The notes under the pieces are model-generated. The model made no database searches, was not told the origin of the DNA, and saw nothing but the letters and a program-made list of their open reading frames with translations. From the NCBI RefSeq assembly GCF_026626635.1, contig NZ_JAPNKA010000001.1, forward strand, positions 5,580,001 through 5,644,000: a stretch of DNA of 64,000 bases, given 5' to 3'. Source of the stretch: Archangium lansingense (GTDB lineage Bacteria; Myxococcota; Myxococcia; Myxococcales; Myxococcaceae). Shown here in pieces: positions 15,896 to 24,201 of this stretch. The position numbers and the translations under genes are program-made. Within the stretch, counting starts at the first letter, position 1. The number at the start of each line of letters is the position of its first letter.

Positions 15896-15941
15896 GGTGC
15901 ATGCACCTTCAAAGTTGATTCGAATCGACGGCCCATGGGCC
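15896..15941. promoter_or_regulatory. Cluster of three perfect palindromes
   Basis: GGTGCATGCACC (15896-15907), GATTCGAATC (15917-15926) and GGCCCATGGGCC (15930-15941) are perfect palindromes with centres 20 and 14 bases apart. Downstream, GTGTACAC and CTGCAC...GTGCAG add further symmetry near 15972-15995. No gene overlaps them. They may be operators or the trace of a lost element. Confidence 0.35.
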
Positions 15942-16129
15942 TTGCGGCCCTGGTGCCACGTCGATGCTCTGCACGTGTACACCGTGTGCAGCAGCCTTCG
16001 GATCACGGCCACTTCGCCCTCTTCAACACCACGGCCACGCGATTCTCTTCCGCCGTCTTTTTTCTCTTCTTGGGTGGCCGAGTTACGCACGCCTCTGCCC
16101 GCGGAGCGGCCAGGGGGGCACTCCTTGTA

Positions 16130-16440
16130 CCTGGGGATGCCGGATGTTCGTCACCGGCTGCATCGAGTCCACCGCCCAGATCTCCCGCGGCACGCTCGTG
16201 GCGAACGGAGCGGTGTCCCCTGGCGTGCGCACGACGAGGCTCTACGGCAGCATGCGCGTCATCATCATCGCGAGCGGTGCCGGTACCTGTCCCGGTGGCA
16301 GGTAGTGGATCCTGCCCCGGCCAGTAGAGGCGCGCGGCGGTCTCGTTGATGACCACCACTGGCGCGCTCCCGTGGCGATCCGCGTTGGTCAGCTGCCCTA
16401 CGTTCCTCCTCCGGAACAATTGCCGGGGATTTATGATGGC
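16130..16440 (-). pseudogene. Remnant of a MacB/FtsX-type ABC transporter permease
   Basis: On the minus strand, 16440-16306 reads SAPVVVINETAARLYWPGQDP, the signature of the periplasmic domain of MacB/ADOP permeases (usually VINET.AR.YWPGEDP). After frame disruption and an in-frame TAG at 16242-16244, 16241-16130 reads SLVVRTPGDTAPFATSV and then EIWAVDSMQPVTNIR, the next conserved segment of the same family. Both the N-terminal and the C-terminal membrane parts are gone. The remnant lies under the 5' end of the GNAT gene on the other strand. Confidence 0.65.
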
Positions 16441-17269
16441 GGGCATGGCCGCTCCCGAGATCTCCTCCGCGCTCTCCCTTCCGCTCGACAGGCTCGCCGA
16501 GGGCTTCGCGGCCTGTTTCGCCGGGTACGTGGTCCCCATCTCCGGCGAGGTCCGCGCCTTCGAGCAGCGGGTGCGCACCGAGCACGTGCACCTCGCCGAT
16601 AGTCTCGTGGTGGTACGGGAGGGGCAGGTGGAGGCACTGGCGCTCGTGGCCCGTCGGGGGCGTACGAGCCGAGTGGCGGCCATGGCCATCGTGCCCGGTT
16701 TGCGGCGCACTGGGGTGGGCCGGGAACTGGTGCGGCGGCTGCTCGACGAGGCGCGGGCCCGGGGAGACCGCTCGGTGCTGTTGGAGGTCATCGAGAGCAA
16801 CGCCCCGGCAGTGGCGCTCTACGAGCGCACGGGCTTCCAGGTTCGTCGCCGGCTCGTGGGCTGGGAGGGAACACCGCCGGAGCACTCCGCCCCAGTAGAA
16901 GAGATTCCCCTCTCCACCGCCTTGGCGGCGATGCTACGGGATGGCGAGCCTGGGCTTCCCTGGCAGCTTGCGCCGGAGACCTTGGCCGGGCTCACAGCGC
17001 CCACGCGTGCCTTTCGTCTCGGCGAGGCTGTGGCCGTGATCCTCGAGGCAGGGCCCCAGGATGTGCTGCTTCGCTCCTTGGTGGTGGCCGGGGAGAAGCG
17101 TCGGCAGGGCGAGGGGAGCCGGCTCGTACGGGCGATCGCCGCCCAGCTGCCGGGCCGCCGGTGGAGGGTTCCCGCCATCGTTCCCGAGCAGCTGGGGGCT
17201 GACTTCTTCGCCGCCATGGGTCTGCGGCGGCAGGCGCTCACCCAGCTGGAGATGGAGTATGGGCTTTAG
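16433..17269 (+). CDS. GNAT-family N-acetyltransferase with a second GNAT-like half
   Basis: The 278-residue protein has a complete GNAT domain (about 5-145). The acetyl-CoA motif VPGLRRTGVGRELVRRLL is followed by LLEVIESNAPAVALYERTGF. The second half (about 155-278) has a degenerate GNAT-like pattern (LLRSLVVAGEKRRQGEGSR, FFAAMGLRRQ), giving a tandem arrangement. It transfers an acetyl group to an unknown amine. I start it at the first of three close ATGs (16433; 16436 and 16442 are possible). The 3' end overlaps the stop of the convergent DUF2090 gene by four bases. Confidence 0.8.
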   Translation: MMAGMAAPEISSALSLPLDRLAEGFAACFAGYVVPISGEVRAFEQRVRTEHVHLADSLVVVREGQVEALALVARRGRTSRVAAMAIVPGLRRTGVGRELVRRLLDEARARGDRSVLLEVIESNAPAVALYERTGFQVRRRLVGWEGTPPEHSAPVEEIPLSTALAAMLRDGEPGLPWQLAPETLAGLTAPTRAFRLGEAVAVILEAGPQDVLLRSLVVAGEKRRQGEGSRLVRAIAAQLPGRRWRVPAIVPEQLGADFFAAMGLRRQALTQLEMEYGL

Positions 17270-18222
17270 GACGGCGAGGCCTCCACCTGCTGAATCGGGG
17301 AGCACAGCGCCGCCTTGTCCCAGGTGATGAGCGCACGCTGGTAGTTCTCGGAGATCCGTTGGGCCGCATCGGCCGCGGTGATTCGTCCATCCTGCAGGGC
17401 CCGGAGGGGGTTCCGCCAGATCGTCTGGCCGATCGAGAAGCCGATGAAGCCCGGAGTCGCACCGGCCACGCGCAACCAACGCTCCAGCCGTTTCCAGCCC
17501 GCGTGGTGGTCCAGCACGATACATGACACGTGCTCCCGCCCTTCCGTGCGGGCCTGTCTGACTACGTTCGCGCAGTCCGTGGGCTGGTCCAGGCCTTCGA
17601 TCTTCCACACGTCCGGTTCCACGCCACCGGCCTGCAGCTCACTCATCGCACGCACCACCAGCGAGGGCCGGAGCTCGGCGTCGTAGCGCTCCCGGTCTCC
17701 TCCGACGGCGTCGAACTGCGCCTGGGTGGGTGGCACCCGCAGCTCGAGGAGGAAGCGGCGCCCCCGCGCCTGCAACCAGTCGGTGAGGCGGGCGAGCCGC
17801 TCGATCTGCCGGGCGTTCAGCTCAGCGTTCCCCTCGGGGTTGTAGTGCACCTGCACCTTGGTGAAGGCCGGGTCGAACGTCTCCACGTGCGCGCCGAAGT
17901 CCTGTCCGTATTCGAAGTCGAACTCGTCCTGCCCGTTCTTCTCTACGGACAGGGCCAGCAGCGGGCCGTCCTCGAGGGCATGGGCCGCCACGTGGGTGCC
18001 GTATTGCTCGTCCACCAGGACGCCGTTGCCATCGCGCCGGCCCCCTTGGCGGAGGGCCAGCTGGAAGCCGGTATAGATGAGCGTCTTCATCCGGCGGATG
18101 ACCTCCGCCTCGTCGGTCGTTGGGGGACCTGCCAGCCCGAGGAGCGAGTGCTCGAAGGAATGCCGCTCGTCGAAGGCGAGCAGGTACAGGCGAGAGAGAG
18201 GAGGGGGATAGAGGGTCGACAT
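17266..18222 (-). CDS. DUF2090 / aldolase-like TIM-barrel protein
   Basis: The 318-residue protein resembles the DUF2090 family, the C-terminal half of IolC-type fusions and stand-alone homologues in Actinobacteria and myxobacteria. Conserved stretches include LYLLAFDERHSFEH near the N-terminus, DVWKIEGLD, VSCIVLDHHAG and FIGFSIGQTIW near the C-terminus. The last two are consistent with a class I or DHAP-type aldolase barrel with conserved Asp/Glu/His. Substrate is unknown. It ends convergently with the GNAT gene and follows MaoC by 158 bases on the same strand. Confidence 0.75.
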   Translation of the reverse strand: MSTLYPPPLSRLYLLAFDERHSFEHSLLGLAGPPTTDEAEVIRRMKTLIYTGFQLALRQGGRRDGNGVLVDEQYGTHVAAHALEDGPLLALSVEKNGQDEFDFEYGQDFGAHVETFDPAFTKVQVHYNPEGNAELNARQIERLARLTDWLQARGRRFLLELRVPPTQAQFDAVGGDRERYDAELRPSLVVRAMSELQAGGVEPDVWKIEGLDQPTDCANVVRQARTEGREHVSCIVLDHHAGWKRLERWLRVAGATPGFIGFSIGQTIWRNPLRALQDGRITAADAAQRISENYQRALITWDKAALCSPIQQVEASPS

Positions 18223-18380
18223 GGTGGAGGCCCGTTCTGCGGGATGAGGCGCTTTCCACCAAAAGTGAGGTTGGGCCCCGCGGGCTGGCAGCCCGGGGCA
18301 AGCCCGGCACGAGAGGAAGGGCGGCCCGCGTGGCACGCGAGCAGGCCACCCGTTGTCTCCCGGCTCGGACCCGCCGCAGC

Positions 18381-18848
18381 TCAACCCTGCATGAACCGGT
18401 AGACCGCCTCCGCGGCGCACGCCGGCTTGGACTCGCCTTCGATCTCGATGGTCGCGAGCATCAGGGCCTCGACGCCCTTGGGAATGTCCTTGAGCTCCTT
18501 CAGCTCCAGGCTCAGCCGGTAGCGGGCTCCGACCTTGAGGGGCGCGGGAAAGCGGACCTTGTTGAGGCCGTAGTTGAGCACCAGGCCGAAGCCCCGGATG
18601 TCGACGATCTCGAAGAACAGCCCGGCGATGCGCGAGACGCTGAAGTAGCCATGCGCGATGGGCACGCCGAAGGGCGACTCCCGCTTGCACCGCTCGCGGT
18701 CCACGTGGATCCACTGGAAGTCCCCGGTGGCCTCCGCGAAGCGCACGATGTCCTCGTACGCCAGCTCCTTCCATTCGGAGACACCGAGCTTCTGTCCGGC
18801 CAGGGACCGGAGTCCGTCCATACCGTCGATGATCGTCGTGTTGGGCAT
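18381..18848 (-). CDS. MaoC-family (R)-specific enoyl-CoA hydratase
   Basis: The 155-residue hot-dog-fold protein has the hydratase-2 signature ATGDFQWIHVDRERCKRES followed by PIAHGYFSVS. This gives the conserved Asp and His of the catalytic pair. Family members hydrate trans-2-enoyl-CoA to (R)-3-hydroxyacyl-CoA in fatty-acid or polyhydroxyalkanoate metabolism. It is on the same strand as the DUF2090 gene, 158 bases upstream of it, but there is no overlap to argue for strict coupling. Confidence 0.9.
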   Translation of the reverse strand: MPNTTIIDGMDGLRSLAGQKLGVSEWKELAYEDIVRFAEATGDFQWIHVDRERCKRESPFGVPIAHGYFSVSRIAGLFFEIVDIRGFGLVLNYGLNKVRFPAPLKVGARYRLSLELKELKDIPKGVEALMLATIEIEGESKPACAAEAVYRFMQG

Positions 18849-18897
18849 GAGCCGCCCTTATCACGAGCGGGGCGGCCTCCATGCGTCCAAATGAAAA

Positions 18898-18919
18898 ACG
18901 GGAGCGTCGCCGCTCCCGT
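18898..18919 (-). terminator. Rho-independent terminator of the M35 protease gene
   Basis: ACGGGAGCG pairs perfectly with CGCTCCCGT across a four-base loop. Read on the minus strand it is followed by five T, 25 bases after the protease stop at 18945. Confidence 0.85.
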
Positions 18920-18944
18920 CTCACTTCAGCTCAACATCTCGTGC

Positions 18945-20048
18945 CTACTGCAGGAACGGCGTGTTCTCGGCGAAGTACTCGTGGTTGTCCGCGTTGTCGA
19001 GCGCGTTGGTGGGGTTGGAGATCGCCAGGCTCTTGGCGCCGCTCTGCCCGTAGACGTGGTCATCCGTGCCGGCCACCGCGGTGAAGTGGCTCATCTCGTG
19101 GATGAGGGTGCCGCCCTTGGAGTCGGTGCCCGTCATCGGCGCGGACCAGAACGCGCTGCACACGTAAATCTTGTACGGCTGGTTCGGGTAGACGTAGGCG
19201 TAGTAGCTCTTCTTGCAGCTGCAGTCGACGGTGAGCGGCTTGGTGTCGAAGGCATCCTTGATGGCGGCGAAGTGGGTCTTCGCGGTGGTCCAGCCGCTGC
19301 TCGAGAAGGCGCCGAACCAGGTGGTGTAGCGCGGCGTGCCCGAGGGCGTGCCGTTGAGGTAGGACGCCGAGTCGTTCGCCATGGCGCTGGCCGCATTGAG
19401 CGCATCCAGGATGGTGGTCTGCTGCGTGGTGGAGCAGCGGCCGCTGAACGTGACGGCGCCGATCGACGTGGGGTCGTCCGAGGGCTTGGCGGCGGCGGCG
19501 CGGCCCTCGATCCACACGTTCACGTCATTGGACTTGAGCAGCCCGGCCTTGGCGCTGTTGCCGTGGAGCTTCTCCGTCGCGACCTCGAAGCGGAGGGTGT
19601 AGCTGCCGGTGCGCGACAGGTCATACACCTCGCCGAGCTCCACCGTGCGGCTCAGACTCTCGCCGGGGGCCAGGGTGAGGAAGTCCTTCTCGGAGGCAGC
19701 CTGGCGCTTGTAGTGCGGGCCGGTGAACTCCACGTCCCCTCCGTTGAGCTTCACCTGGAGCAGCGACTCCTCCAGGCCCTCGGCGGGCGTGTACCACTTG
19801 AGCAGCTTCACCGCGTGGCGCGAGTCGTTGGTGAGGGTGACCGTCACCGAGGCCTTCTCGCTGGCGCCGAAGGTGGCCTTCGCCGTGGACAGCCGCACCG
19901 ACACGTCACGGGCGGCGAGCTCCTGCGCACCCTGGGCCAGCTCATCGCCGCTCGCGGTGGTCTCGTCCCCCGGCACGCCGCAGGCGCCGAGAAGGGACGC
20001 ACCTACGACAGCCATCCACTTGAAATTGCCACGAAGGTTCTTGCTCAT
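18945..20048 (-). CDS. M35-family (aspzincin) metalloprotease, predicted lipoprotein
   Basis: The 367-residue protein has a lipobox (LLGAC, Cys about 23), so it should be anchored in a membrane after signal peptidase II cleavage. An immunoglobulin-like region (about 48-185) is followed by a deuterolysin/peptidyl-Lys metalloendopeptidase domain. The zinc site is HEMSH (317-321), with GTDDHVYGQ supplying the third ligand Asp of the aspzincins. The conserved end NADNHEYFAENTPFL is present. Such enzymes cleave on the N-terminal side of lysine. A perfect terminator follows. Predation or fruiting-body roles are possible but unproven. Confidence 0.92.
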   Translation of the reverse strand: MSKNLRGNFKWMAVVGASLLGACGVPGDETTASGDELAQGAQELAARDVSVRLSTAKATFGASEKASVTVTLTNDSRHAVKLLKWYTPAEGLEESLLQVKLNGGDVEFTGPHYKRQAASEKDFLTLAPGESLSRTVELGEVYDLSRTGSYTLRFEVATEKLHGNSAKAGLLKSNDVNVWIEGRAAAAKPSDDPTSIGAVTFSGRCSTTQQTTILDALNAASAMANDSASYLNGTPSGTPRYTTWFGAFSSSGWTTAKTHFAAIKDAFDTKPLTVDCSCKKSYYAYVYPNQPYKIYVCSAFWSAPMTGTDSKGGTLIHEMSHFTAVAGTDDHVYGQSGAKSLAISNPTNALDNADNHEYFAENTPFLQ

Positions 20049-20423
20049 ATGAGGGGGCTTCCTTTGCTAGGGGGTGACGCAGTCCGTCGCTTCGTCCTAT
20101 GAGCAAGGCTCGGGCCAGGGCTTCTCCATTTGTGAGAACAAGAGGTTGGCGCGGCGACGCCGCCGGGATGGAGCATCGGGGCTCCACCGTCTACGGGGCC
20201 GGAACGTAAAGGGACGTTACGTGCTCGTGACGATTTCCCAGGAAGCCCAAGGGTTTTGCGGAGAGCCCACGGGTGTCCCATCACCGGACAGAGGTGATCT
20301 CAATGGAGTCACCGAATGGGGCATTGTGCCTCCCAGGTGCGCAGCGCGACCGGCCGCGCTCTTCCTGGAGCCGCTCGGTGGGGTGGAGTCCTCCGACGGC
20401 GGGGCGCGCTCCACACTGGGGTC
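20049..20423. other. Divergent intergenic region with two 6-7-6 inverted repeats
   Basis: These 375 bases separate the divergent protease and hydrolase starts. I see no gene. Two inverted repeats of the same geometry occur: ACGTAA-N7-TTACGT at 20204-20222 and ATCACC-N7-GGTGAT at 20280-20298, 76 bases apart. They have different sequences, so if they are operators they are for different factors. Confidence 0.4.
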
Positions 20424-21467
20424 ATGTTCGCGTTCATCCTTGGCCTCATCACCGCCCCCGCCGCTGCCTTCCTGGTCGTGGCGGCCCTCTACATGGGCGC
20501 GACCCCGTCAGGCTGGGGATATGTCATGGGGGTCGTTGTCGCCTCGGCCGGGCTGCTCACGAAGCGCAGGCGGAGGTGGCGTGGCCTGACCCGGGTGGGG
20601 CTTGGCCTCCTGTTGCTCGTCGCGAGCACGCGGCTCCTCTTCGCGGATGGGAGCGGCCTGCACACCCTGCGGCTGCCGGACGAGGGATGGAGGCTCGCGA
20701 ACCGGCTCGTCGATGAGCGAGATGGCACCCTGTTCGCGGCCCACGCGCTCATGCTCTCTGGCCGCCTGCCTCGTTCGGATGCGCGCGACTTCGTCCCGGC
20801 CCTCGAGTCGGCCTTCGCCCGGCTCCGGGACGCCGAGGGACTGAGCGCCACTCCTGCTGTTGCGACGTGGCTCGGGCTCCAGTCACCCGGCTCCTTTGAT
20901 GCCGTCGTCATTCCTCCCGAGGGCAACACTTCTCCCGAGACCGCCGTCGTGTTCCTCCACGGCTATGCCGGCAACTTCGCCGTGTACTGCTGGCAGATGG
21001 CGCGCGCGGTCCGAGCGATCTCCGCACTCACTGTCTGTCCCTCGGTGGGCCCGGCGGGAGACTGGTGGTCGCGCCAGGGCGAGGAGACCCTCGAACGTAC
21101 CTTTGCCTGGCTCGCGCGGCGCGGAGTCCGGAGGGTGTACCTCGGTGGGCTTTCCAATGGCGGGGTGGGCGCGAGCGTGCTCGTGGGCCGCGCCGCGCAT
21201 CCTGGGCTGGAGCTCCGGGGACTCCTGCTGATCTCCGGGGCTTCGTCGAAGGTGCCACCGCCTCGCGTCCCCGTGCTCCTCGTCGAGGGAAAGCACGACT
21301 CCATGATGCCCGCGCGCCTGATGCGTGAGGTGGCGAACCGTGCGGGCCGCCTCGCCACCTATGTCGAGCTCGATAGCGGCCACTTCGCCTTTCTCGATCG
21401 CCATGAGGCCTGTGAGAAGGCCATCGCCTCGTGGCTCCTCGAGCGGGAGCGGGATGCGCGCCCTTGA
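20424..21467 (+). CDS. Membrane-anchored alpha/beta hydrolase
   Basis: Of 347 residues, the first about 70 carry two or three hydrophobic helices (FAFILGLITAPAAAFLVVA, VGLGLLLLVASTRLL). The remainder is an alpha/beta hydrolase with AVVFLHGYAGN (oxyanion strand), nucleophile elbow GLSNGG, LLVEGKHDSM (Asp loop) and SGHFAFL (catalytic His). Substrate is unknown; an esterase, lipase or acyl-peptidase activity fits. I start at ATG 20424, because the open frame upstream is not coding-like. Confidence 0.8.
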   Translation: MFAFILGLITAPAAAFLVVAALYMGATPSGWGYVMGVVVASAGLLTKRRRRWRGLTRVGLGLLLLVASTRLLFADGSGLHTLRLPDEGWRLANRLVDERDGTLFAAHALMLSGRLPRSDARDFVPALESAFARLRDAEGLSATPAVATWLGLQSPGSFDAVVIPPEGNTSPETAVVFLHGYAGNFAVYCWQMARAVRAISALTVCPSVGPAGDWWSRQGEETLERTFAWLARRGVRRVYLGGLSNGGVGASVLVGRAAHPGLELRGLLLISGASSKVPPPRVPVLLVEGKHDSMMPARLMREVANRAGRLATYVELDSGHFAFLDRHEACEKAIASWLLERERDARP

Positions 21468-21536
21468 CGCTCCGTGCTTGAGACGTCACCAGCGGTGCTC
21501 GAAGATGGTGGGAACTTCCCCCCTCACGAGCCCTCC

Positions 21537-22133
21537 ATGCCCCGCGCCGCGCTGGTCCTCCTCCTCTCGCTGTGTGTCCTCTTCCCGCGGATGGCGTTGG
21601 CGCAAGACGACGTCATCTCCCAGGTCCAAGACTGGTTCTCGAAGCTGGGCAAGCCGAAGCCTCCTCCCGTGGAGGAGCTGGGCGCTCGCAACACCTTCAC
21701 CATCAACCCGCTGGCGCTCCAGAACTCGCAGCTCGGGGTTGAGTACGAGCGGGCCTTTGGCAAGGGCTTCTCGCTCTACGCGGCGCCGGAGTTCGCCTAT
21801 GGCCGCACGCCGGAGGCCTGGACCCTGTCGCTGGCGGGAACGCTCGGCATCCGGCTCTTCGTGCTCGGCAACGCTCCGAGCGGCATCTACTTCGGGCCCG
21901 AGTTCAGCGTGATCCACCAGATCCGCTCGCAGAATCACGTGCGGCGCAGGGCCCTGGGGCTGGGGCTCGGCGGCACCGTTGGCTGGACCCTGGTGCTGTT
22001 CAACCGGTTCACGCTCGCGGCGGGCTTCTCCGCCCAGTACCGCTCGATTCCCGACCTCGAGGCGGAAGGAGACGGGGCGCTTCGGGTGCAGGTCATCCCC
22101 ACGCCCCGCCTGGCCTTTGGCGTGGCCTTCTGA
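21537..22133 (+). CDS. Predicted outer-membrane beta-barrel protein
   Basis: The 198-residue protein has a signal peptide (MPRAALVLLLSLCVLFP to MALAQ). The mature part begins with a short charged linker. Alternating hydrophobic/polar strands with aromatic girdles follow (NTFTINPLALQ, FSLYAAPEFAYG, IYFGPEFSVIHQI, FTLAAGFSAQYRS, PRLAFGVAF). The final Phe is typical of barrel proteins recognised by BamA. It starts 70 bases after the hydrolase stop. No specific family was recognised. Confidence 0.75.
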   Translation: MPRAALVLLLSLCVLFPRMALAQDDVISQVQDWFSKLGKPKPPPVEELGARNTFTINPLALQNSQLGVEYERAFGKGFSLYAAPEFAYGRTPEAWTLSLAGTLGIRLFVLGNAPSGIYFGPEFSVIHQIRSQNHVRRRALGLGLGGTVGWTLVLFNRFTLAAGFSAQYRSIPDLEAEGDGALRVQVIPTPRLAFGVAF

Positions 22134-22142
22134 AGCCAGCGC

Positions 22143-22517
22143 TCAAGGCGCCTCGCGCACCAGCTTCCCGAAGGGCGCGAGCGCGAGCATCGCGAGCTTC
22201 ACGTGCTGGATGGCGAAGGGGATGCCGATGATCGTCACGGCGAGCCCCAGCGCGAGCCCGAGGTGGCTCAGGAAGATCCAGATCCCCGCGACGACGATCC
22301 AGAAGACGTTGAGGATGCAGCCAATGGGGCTGGCGCCCGGCGCGTCGACGATGTCCTTGCCGAACGGCAGCAGGCCCAGCCCAGCCATCTTGAAGCACTG
22401 CACCCCGAAGGGGATGCCAACGACGGTGAGGCACAGCAGCAGGCCACCGATCATGTACTCGAGCCAGATGACCCAGCCGCCGAGGAGGATCCACAGGATG
22501 TTCAAGAGAAAGCGCAT
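22143..22517 (-). CDS. yccF: YccF-family inner membrane protein (DUF307)
   Basis: The 124-residue protein shows the YccF architecture: two repeats of LNILWILLGGWVIWLEY / LNVFWIVVAGIWIFLSHL, each followed by TVVGIPFGVQCFKMA / TIIGIPFAIQHVKLA and LLPFGKDI / LAPFGKLV. Four membrane segments are predicted. The function is unknown in all bacteria. It ends convergently with the barrel gene, nine bases apart. Confidence 0.92.
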   Translation of the reverse strand: MRFLLNILWILLGGWVIWLEYMIGGLLLCLTVVGIPFGVQCFKMAGLGLLPFGKDIVDAPGASPIGCILNVFWIVVAGIWIFLSHLGLALGLAVTIIGIPFAIQHVKLAMLALAPFGKLVREAP

Positions 22518-22563
22518 GGGGGGAGCTTAACGCGGGGATGCGCTGACTGAAGACACCTGTGTG

Positions 22564-24147
22564 TCAGCGCAGGCGCAGGCCATAAATCCACTCGCCGCGC
22601 GTGGCCAGTACGGCCATGCCGTCGAACACGGCGGGGGAGGCCTCGATACCTCCCTTGAGCTTGACGGAGTCCAGTGCGTCGCCGGTGCGCGCGTCGAGCA
22701 GCGACACCTCGCCGCTGATGTCGCCTTGGAGGATGAAGGTATGGCCCTGCTCGTCGCGGCAGGCGGTGGGCGAGGACCAGGCGAAGTGGGACATGGGCCG
22801 GCGCCAGACCTCCGCGCCCGAGGCCTTGTCGAGCGCCACCATCAGACCGCCGGTGAAGTTTGGGCAGCGTGAGAGGGTGTAGACGACCAGGTGGGAGACA
22901 TCTCCCGTGCCGACCAAGGGGGTGGCGAAGGCACCCGCATCTATCTTCTTGGGCGTGCGAGCTCCCTGGCACGGATAGGCGCGCTCCCAGAGGACCTTGC
23001 CGGTGAGGGCATCCAACTTCCGCAGCCACGCGTTGCCCCTCGGTCCGGTCTTGTCCACCTCGGTGCCGGTGTAGAGGACGGGGCGCTCGCCCTCGAGCTC
23101 CACCGCGAGGCTGGCGTCGGTGTCATCACCCGCGGCGAAGGCCCACACCGGCTTGAAGGTTCGGAGATCCAACGCCTGCAGGGTGCCGCCGTTGTCAGCA
23201 AAGAGGGCCAGGTTGCCCACCACGGAGAAGGAGTTCTCGATGCCGAGGTGCTTGCGGCCGGGAGGCGCGTAGCGGTAGCGCAGCACCTCGGGACGGACCT
23301 TCAGCGTGAGGTCGATGGAGTCGAAGTCGGTATTGAGGCGCAGGACGTAGAAGAGACCATTCTCCCCGCCCACGACGTAGCTGTCGGTGGCGCGGTTGAG
23401 CAGGCCCGAGCTGTCGAAGGCGCCCCAGCCCTTGCGAGGCGAGGCCGCGTCCCTTCCCGGAAGGAAGAACACCTGCTGGTGCGAGATGAGGTTGTAGACG
23501 CGCAGGCCGATGGGCTTGTTGTCCGGGATGCCCTGGCCGACGAAGAGCAGGGGATAGCCGCGTGGATCCAGCGAGACGCTGCCCTTGATGGGATTGCCGG
23601 TGGCGAGGGGGCGCCGGGTGGGGCGACCGGTGTGCAGGTCCAGGAAGTACACGGAGCCGTCGAGCGAGCCCTGGATGACCTCGACGAAGCCGTCCTCGAA
23701 ACGTCGGGGGCCGAGCCGGCTCATGGAGTGACGGATGACGGCGGGCCACTGGACGATGGCGGGCTGTCCCGTCCAACCGGCACCACCGCCCCAGGGCGGG
23801 GGACTGCGTCCGGTGGTGGCGATCCAGGCGATCTCCAGCTTGCGCTCGCGCAGCGGACAGATGCCCCAGGAACCACCTGTGCGGGTGGGACCCCCGCGGA
23901 AAGTGAAGACCCCGGGGATGTCCGAGTAGCGCTCGGGGAAGACCTGGGCCAGATGGGCGGGGGGCGTGTCGAGCACCGCGCCCGCGAACGTGACGCTGTG
24001 GTCGAGCGCGATCGCTTCCGTCCGGGGCTCGAAGACTCGGTGCGAGGTGGAATCCGCCTGGGCGAGGGGAGCGGAGACGGTCAGACAGGCCCCGAGCGCG
24101 GCGAGGATCGCCGTGCGCCGCATCCGTCGTCTTCGGGGCAGCTTCAT
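22564..24147 (-). CDS. Secreted PQQ-like beta-propeller protein
   Basis: The 527-residue protein has a signal peptide after an Arg-rich start (MKLPRRRRMRRT to ADST). Repeated propeller blades then carry DG/G and W motifs: GSLDGSVYFLDLHTGRP, GTLQALDLRTFKPVWAFA, LRKLDALTGKVLWERAY, LMVALDKASGAEVWRR and VSLLDARTGDALDS. These are PQQ/BamB-like repeats. It is probably a periplasmic binding or assembly protein rather than a dehydrogenase, as no quinoprotein residues are apparent. I start it at ATG 24147 rather than the GTG at 24159. Confidence 0.82.
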   Translation of the reverse strand: MKLPRRRRMRRTAILAALGACLTVSAPLAQADSTSHRVFEPRTEAIALDHSVTFAGAVLDTPPAHLAQVFPERYSDIPGVFTFRGGPTRTGGSWGICPLRERKLEIAWIATTGRSPPPWGGGAGWTGQPAIVQWPAVIRHSMSRLGPRRFEDGFVEVIQGSLDGSVYFLDLHTGRPTRRPLATGNPIKGSVSLDPRGYPLLFVGQGIPDNKPIGLRVYNLISHQQVFFLPGRDAASPRKGWGAFDSSGLLNRATDSYVVGGENGLFYVLRLNTDFDSIDLTLKVRPEVLRYRYAPPGRKHLGIENSFSVVGNLALFADNGGTLQALDLRTFKPVWAFAAGDDTDASLAVELEGERPVLYTGTEVDKTGPRGNAWLRKLDALTGKVLWERAYPCQGARTPKKIDAGAFATPLVGTGDVSHLVVYTLSRCPNFTGGLMVALDKASGAEVWRRPMSHFAWSSPTACRDEQGHTFILQGDISGEVSLLDARTGDALDSVKLKGGIEASPAVFDGMAVLATRGEWIYGLRLR

Positions 24148-24201
24148 GGGCGGGAGCACCGGACGGTGCGAGTGTACCCCAGTTTCTCGAGCCTGCTCTT
24201 T

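Noticed and set aside
18120..20102. A plus-strand open frame of 660 codons across MaoC and the M35 protease
   Set aside because: It spans two genes on the other strand and the terminator between them, so it is not biologically plausible.
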